From Hemicentrotus pulcherrimus (lineage: Eukaryota > Echinodermata > Echinoidea > Camarodonta > Strongylocentrotidae): a DNA stretch of 64,000 nt. Each line of letters starts with the position of its first letter. Within the stretch, counting starts at the first letter, position 1. The stretch is taken from positions 49,110-113,109 of the forward strand of contig BEXV01000757.1 of the NCBI GenBank assembly GCA_003118195.1, in the 5' to 3' direction. Under the pieces are notes generated by a model. The model did not search any database. It saw only the letters and a list, made by a program, of their open reading frames with translations, and had not been told where the DNA came from. Shown in pieces: positions 51,701-57,700 of the stretch. The translations under genes were made by a program, and so were the position numbers.

Positions 51701-54700
51701 CATGTCACTCCTTTCTGGGAGTTAAGAGATTCAAATCTCACTCAGAATCATTTTTTCCCAAAATAGTTAGAAATGTTTACCGGTAGCTTCGGTAAGAGGC
51801 GAAACGGTAAAGAAGTACCAAATTTAAGAAACTTTGCAAATTTTTGGATTCAACTGCTATGTTGCACATGCAATGCCCTCCCCTGGAGCTCATTGTAGCG
51901 AGTTGACGTTAAACGTGCATCTGTTTGCTTCTCATATATCCTCTTTTACTCCCGGGTAAAGAGAAACAATATCTTCACTTTCATGTCTAGATAAAGTGTC
52001 TGACTTCAGATATTGTACATAGCATGAACAAAGTCAGAACAAAAATAAAAGCATTACACCTTTACTTTCCTAAGGCTATGTCGGCTTGTTGACATCTTTT
52101 TATATCAAGTTGATATTCAACAGTTTATACTCGAGCCAAGATCAGATTCCTCCCCAAGACAGAATTAAGAGTAAACAATTTCATTTTGATTTATGTGATT
52201 TAAATACTTCCTGAACTTAACTGCAGGGATTCATTCCCTTATGAGATATAAAGGATCTTAGTCTGGAGGGCTAAATGTGAGAAGTAACCTGGACAATTGA
52301 TTTATCATTTCCGTCTTTCTTTGATAAATTAGATGTAACAGTAGTTAGGGCCTTGATAGAAAATGTTGAGAACTAATCATGTATGTTTCCTTGACGCAGT
52401 AGATCTTTTTTAAGTTTCTTTTTTTTTTTTCTTTCTTTAATAAATTAGATGTAACAGTAGTTAGGGCCTTGATAGAAAATGTTGAGAACTAATCANNNNN
52501 NNNNNNNNNNNNNNNNNNNNNNNNNNNNNNNNNNNNNNNNNNNNNNNNNNNNNNNNNNNNNNNNNNNNNNNNNNNNNNNNNNNNNNNNNNNNNNNNNNNN
52601 NNNNNNNNNNNNNNNNNNNNNNNNNNNNNNNNNNNNNNNNNNNNNNNNNNNNNNNNNNNNNNNNNNNNNNNNNNNNNNNNNNNNNNNNNNNNNNNNNNNN
52701 NNNNNNNNNNNNNNNNNNNNNNNNNNNNNNNNNNNNNNNNNNNNNNNNNNNNNNNNNNNNNNNNNNNNNNNNNNNNNNNNNNNNNNNNNNNNNNNNNNNN
52801 NNNNNNNNNNNNNNNNNNNNNNNNNNNNNNNNNNNNNNNNNNNNNNNNNNNNNNNNNNNNNNNNNNNNNNNNNNNNNNNNNNNNNNNNNNNNNNNNNNNN
52901 NNNNNNNNNNNNNNNNNNNNNNNNNNNNNNNNNNNNNNNNNNNNNNNNNNNNNNNNNNNNNNNNNNNNNNNNNNNNNNNNNNNNNNNNNNNNNNNNNNNN
53001 NNNNNNNNNNNNNNNNNNNNNNNNNNNNNNNNNNNNNNNNNNNNNNNNNNNNNNNNNNNNNNNNNNNNNNNNNNNNNNNNNNNNNNNNNNNNNNNNNNNN
53101 NNNNNNNNNNNNNNNNNNNNNNNNNNNNNNNNNNNNNNNNNNNNNNNNNNNNNNNNNNNNNNNNNNNNNNNNNNNNNNNNNNNNNNNNTTTTTTTTTTTT
53201 TTTTTTTTTTCAAGACAGAATCTCCCAGGAGGGCATTAAGTCTTTGTAAAATTGTATTGAGTTGATGCCTTCAGGCTCCAAACAGACTACATGAGATATA
53301 AAGTGACATCTACAGCCTTAAGTGTTCCAAAATAGTTCCTTTTAGACATGTTTTGGGGAAAAGAGATTGAAGACTTGGTTCGTAAAATATGTTTAATCAA
53401 TCAATGACCACATTTCAATGTGGGTGCGATATATGTCAGTAGGGAGGAGCTATAAAAAGAAGTAAAGAGGCAGCTTATTGGCAACAGAGGTATTTAGATG
53501 ACAGACTGTGAAAGCCTAAGGTTCTCAACCTTTAAAGATAATCTTGAGTTCTGAAAATGGTTCAAAGTCAATTCTCACAAGTTCGCATGAATCTTTGAAC
53601 ATCGAATTTGAAAAGCTTCAAATACATGATATCTTTTCAAAAGTCTTTGCAGAAAATGTGTAAAAGATAAGTGAAGTTTACAAGATAGAAGCTTTTTCTC
53701 ATAAATTGCACTCATCTTTTTATGTTTTTTTTTTTGCTCGAAAGAAGTCATCTACTTGCAAGATGAGTACATGTAGATAAGAATTAAAGATTTTTTTAAA
53801 GTTTAATTTTTAAAGTTTTTTTTTTCACAACGACTTTAGCATCATCAAAACTTAGTTCAAAGGCCATTGCTGTCAAAAATGAGCAAGGTAACTGGGCTGG
53901 AACGTCCATCAAACAGGATAACAGATTATGCTGTTTGGTATATTTAATGACTACAGAACAAATATATCTCAGGCCAAATCGTTCAGAGGTAATGTAGCAA
54001 CAATGATAGAGATTAAAATCAGTGAGTGTTTAATACTGTACATGAATAATTTGATGATTTTTTTTTCTGTGTGGATGTGGCTTCTTATTTGTTGGGAGGG
54101 GGGGGGGAGGTGAATATCATCTGACTTTTGAGTACATGCTAGTAAATGTAATTGTAGGTCACAGTGAAGGATATTTTTGATAATCTGTAATCACTCTGTG
54201 TTTAATCTGTGGGTAGGTGGAATTTAAACAGGCTGTTTTAATTGGAATATTATTTTAAGTCTGAATACATGTGATATTGTATGGAAGGGTCTTACAAAAA
54301 AGGATGTGTTTAAAATCTGCAAGATTCAAAACTATCTTGGAAATAAGGGAAGAAGTAACTTGGAAAATGAGTATTCTTGTCTTCTTTTTTCCAGTTAGGG
54401 AAAGGTCAGGGAAATTGAGGAAAATCAGACCAAAATTATGGAAATTAAGGGATCTTTGTTGGCCCGAAAGGAAAGTTGTTGGCCTCTTATATTTTGTCTT
54501 ATCTTTTTTTAACACCGTTTGTTCACTTGTTGATTTGCTATGGTGGTGTGTAAAATGCCTCCTTTAATGATCCTGGAATTGAGAAACTCCATTGGGGAAA
54601 AACTAAGTGTTTGTTTTCATGTTATGAATCTGAAGACAGGAAGTTACGGTCAATTTAATTGTCTCCCCAATGGCCAATAGATAGAAAGATAGAACCTCAT

Positions 54701-57700
54701 CAGTTCATTGAGAGTTTTTACTTCGACTTTTGGGAATGATGTACTTTTTAAGAAGAAAATATGCTAATGGCCACGTACAGTAATGATACCATGTCTATGA
54801 TGAGCTAACACTGTTTCAGTCTCCTTCTTTTCTACTGAATTGATACAGGCAGTCGACAACCCTTCATTCCGTCAAATCCTCTGTGTAATGATTTCATACA
54901 AGTTACAGTAACAATGGTCAAGAAAACAATCTATTCATGGCTTTTCGGTGTTCTGAATTATTTTTGTTTATATTATGTTAATGCAATAAACATGTGATAC
55001 ATTGTGTTATAAATAATCATAAGAAACAGCCACTTGGAACGTGGACTATTTTGCTCATCCATCATAGAAATGTCACAAATTAATTGTACACAGAAATTTG
55101 TTTGTTAAGGATTGTTCCCCATTGGTTTGAACTGGACTTTTCTTTGGCTGTTCAGTATCCAACAGATCACATTTCTCAGAGATGTACTTAAAGGGAAAGT
55201 AGAGTTCTGGTCGCGGTGATAGATGATTTATGAGCTTTCTTGTTCCCCTCCCCCCTCCTCCCCCTTTTTAGAAATAGGATGGTAGTAGTAGCAATTAAAA
55301 AGGATTGCTCTTGAATGCCTCTTATTTCAAATATGACTAGAAAGCTCCTAAAGAATTGACTAAACTTTGATGCCATTATGTGTGTCGTCCCACCACCCAT
55401 ATCTACATTTAATATGTGCGGTGCTTTTCGTTGAGCTTTTCATATTTTGACAAATCTTGAGTCATTTGTTATACAATTAATGATTACAAAACTTAACAAT
55501 TATTTATATTCTTGTACATAATACGTGAGCAGCTTTTCCAATACAGTCAGTTCAAATGTAAACTACCTTGCTAATCAACTCAACAAAACTCTAAACAATG
55601 AAATTAGATGACGAAGACTCAGCTTTCGTATTTTAAAACGAATGTGGTAAAGCTATACAAGATAGATTACCATACCAATCTTGTTGAGGATAAACGATAC
55701 GCCATTCATCGTCATATTGCCCTAAGACGTCAACAAAGGTAATCCAAAACCATTGTGAGTGCTCAAAGTGACAAATTTCTACAAAGAGTTATCAGATTGT
55801 TTTTCTTTTTTCCCCTTTTTTCCTCCAATTTTTTTTTTGATTTGCTGCAGGCGATTAGCGACATTTCACAGAATCGGGTGAAATGTCCATCGGTAACCAT
55901 GTACGAATTGAAGGTGCATCAGGATAAGGAAAATAAATTACAGGTAAGCGTGTACGTTGGATCACTTGGGTTAAGTCAGTGGTTAGGCTGTTTGTATTAT
56001 AGGATGATAGTTACAGTCTTCAAGGATTTAAATGAATTTGAGGTCTGTACTGTCCTGAAAGAGTGGATGGGAAAAGTTTACAAGTGCTAGTAGAGAATGT
56101 CATGATATTTTATTGGGTGTGTTTCATAAATTTCCTTCCTTGAATTTTAAACTCCAGTAATGGAGTACGTATTTATTAATGCTAGGAACTTGAACCGTTC
56201 CCTTTTTATCCATTTTTTTTAAAATGATTCTTTTGTTATTATCTTCCAGTACTTAAAAATTGCGAGGAGTCTTGACGGTTACGGTATGATGGTGTTCCCT
56301 CATTGTTCATGTGATGCCAAGAAGTCAGGTCATGTGATCCCTTCAGTCAGCTACAAGAAGTTTACGCTACAGGCTTGCAAGGAGGACGGCACCCTAGAAG
56401 TAGGTGATGCGTGAGGAACACGCTAGAAGATTTAGCTATTACTTTTATTTCTGCATTGAATACATCAAATAATATAGTTATTATTTTATCCTGCCTAAAA
56501 AATGTAATGGTTTTTGATTTGATGAGAGCTGTTCTCGTGATCAAAAATATCATAATTATTGTAAGGTTGTTTTGAAAAAGTACTATTTTTTTTTTTTTTA
56601 AATTTCCTTTTTTCTCTTTTTAATTTCTTCTTTTCTTTTTTTAATTTCCTTTTTAATAATTTCTTTTCCTTTTATGATGTAAAAACAATTTTGACATTTG
56701 AAGGAAACAAATTTACATTTTTTTTTTCCAAAAAAATTTAATTGCTTTTTATAATTTTAATTTCAATTTTGTTAATTGTATTTGTTTAATTTTGTTTTTA
56801 TAATAATTTTTTGATGCAGGATATAAAACAAATATACCCACCCCTCTTTTAGAGATGCTGCTTAAAACGATGGGCAAGAGGTGATTCCAATAGTACTACT
56901 TGCTGAGGGGCTAACCTCTCAAGACAGTGTATATTTATATACTATATTTCTGCTGGAATACACCAGATGATTTATGTTTTCTGTTTTCTTGATGTTCAGG
57001 CTCAAGCTCCGTCATTTGAATGGAATGAGATTTCTCAGTATGAGACGGACGAGGAAGGGATGGTTTTCTGCTTTGAGTACACCAAGCCTGGAAAGAAACC
57101 AAGATGGGTCAGAGTCTTCACCAAATATGTAAGTACTGTATCTCTCATGACTAACCTTTAATTCCGTCTCATCGTCTTAAGTCGAACCCAATTTACATCA
57201 TGAGTTGAGGCACTTTAGGTCCAGAACATAGGTGCCCAACTCCCACCATAAAAGGATAGAATATTCTAGGGCGCCCTAAGTTTTTAATGTATCGGAGGTG
57301 TTTCAGGTCTTGACTATCTCCAGTATAAAGCAATTTTTTAACTTCAGGCCACTGTTTGGTCTCATCACATCACATTACAGAATTGTAGGCTGAAGAGGAG
57401 ACTACAGCTCAACTTGTCACAAATATTTTCACTTTAAAAGTTTGACATTCGAGTAGACCTAAGCCCTGTAATCTACATTTGCCACTCACCGCCCAGGTGC
57501 TAAATGGGTACCCGGTAGGATGCGTACGTTAATGTTGTATGCTCAGCATTGTGAGTGTCTGTAAAATGGCGCCTGGCTGGAATACTCCCCAGGGAGTGGA
57601 GAATGTGCACACATTGTGTGCGGGCGAGCTTGAATCCGATAACCATATTATTTTACCTTTCAGTTGTCAGTAACGATAAGAAATAGTGAACAGATGTTAT

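Larger units (their letters stand above)
51427..55850 (+). other. SNX27 intron (4.4 kb) containing an assembly gap
   Basis: Includes the two degraded exon copies (51510-51755), a gap flanked by duplicated sequence, and one hairpin repeat (53217-53290). The exons on each side join without missing residues when compared with vertebrate SNX27 (the FWQ|AISDI junction aligns with FHQ|AVDDV), so the gap probably hides no exon. Confidence 0.8.

Noticed and set aside
52461..53249. Open frames of 250-256 codons
   Set aside because: They span the 693-base gap and contain almost no real sequence.
51427..55850. Possible missing SNX27 exon inside the gap
   Set aside because: The exons on both sides join in phase and align without missing residues to vertebrate SNX27.
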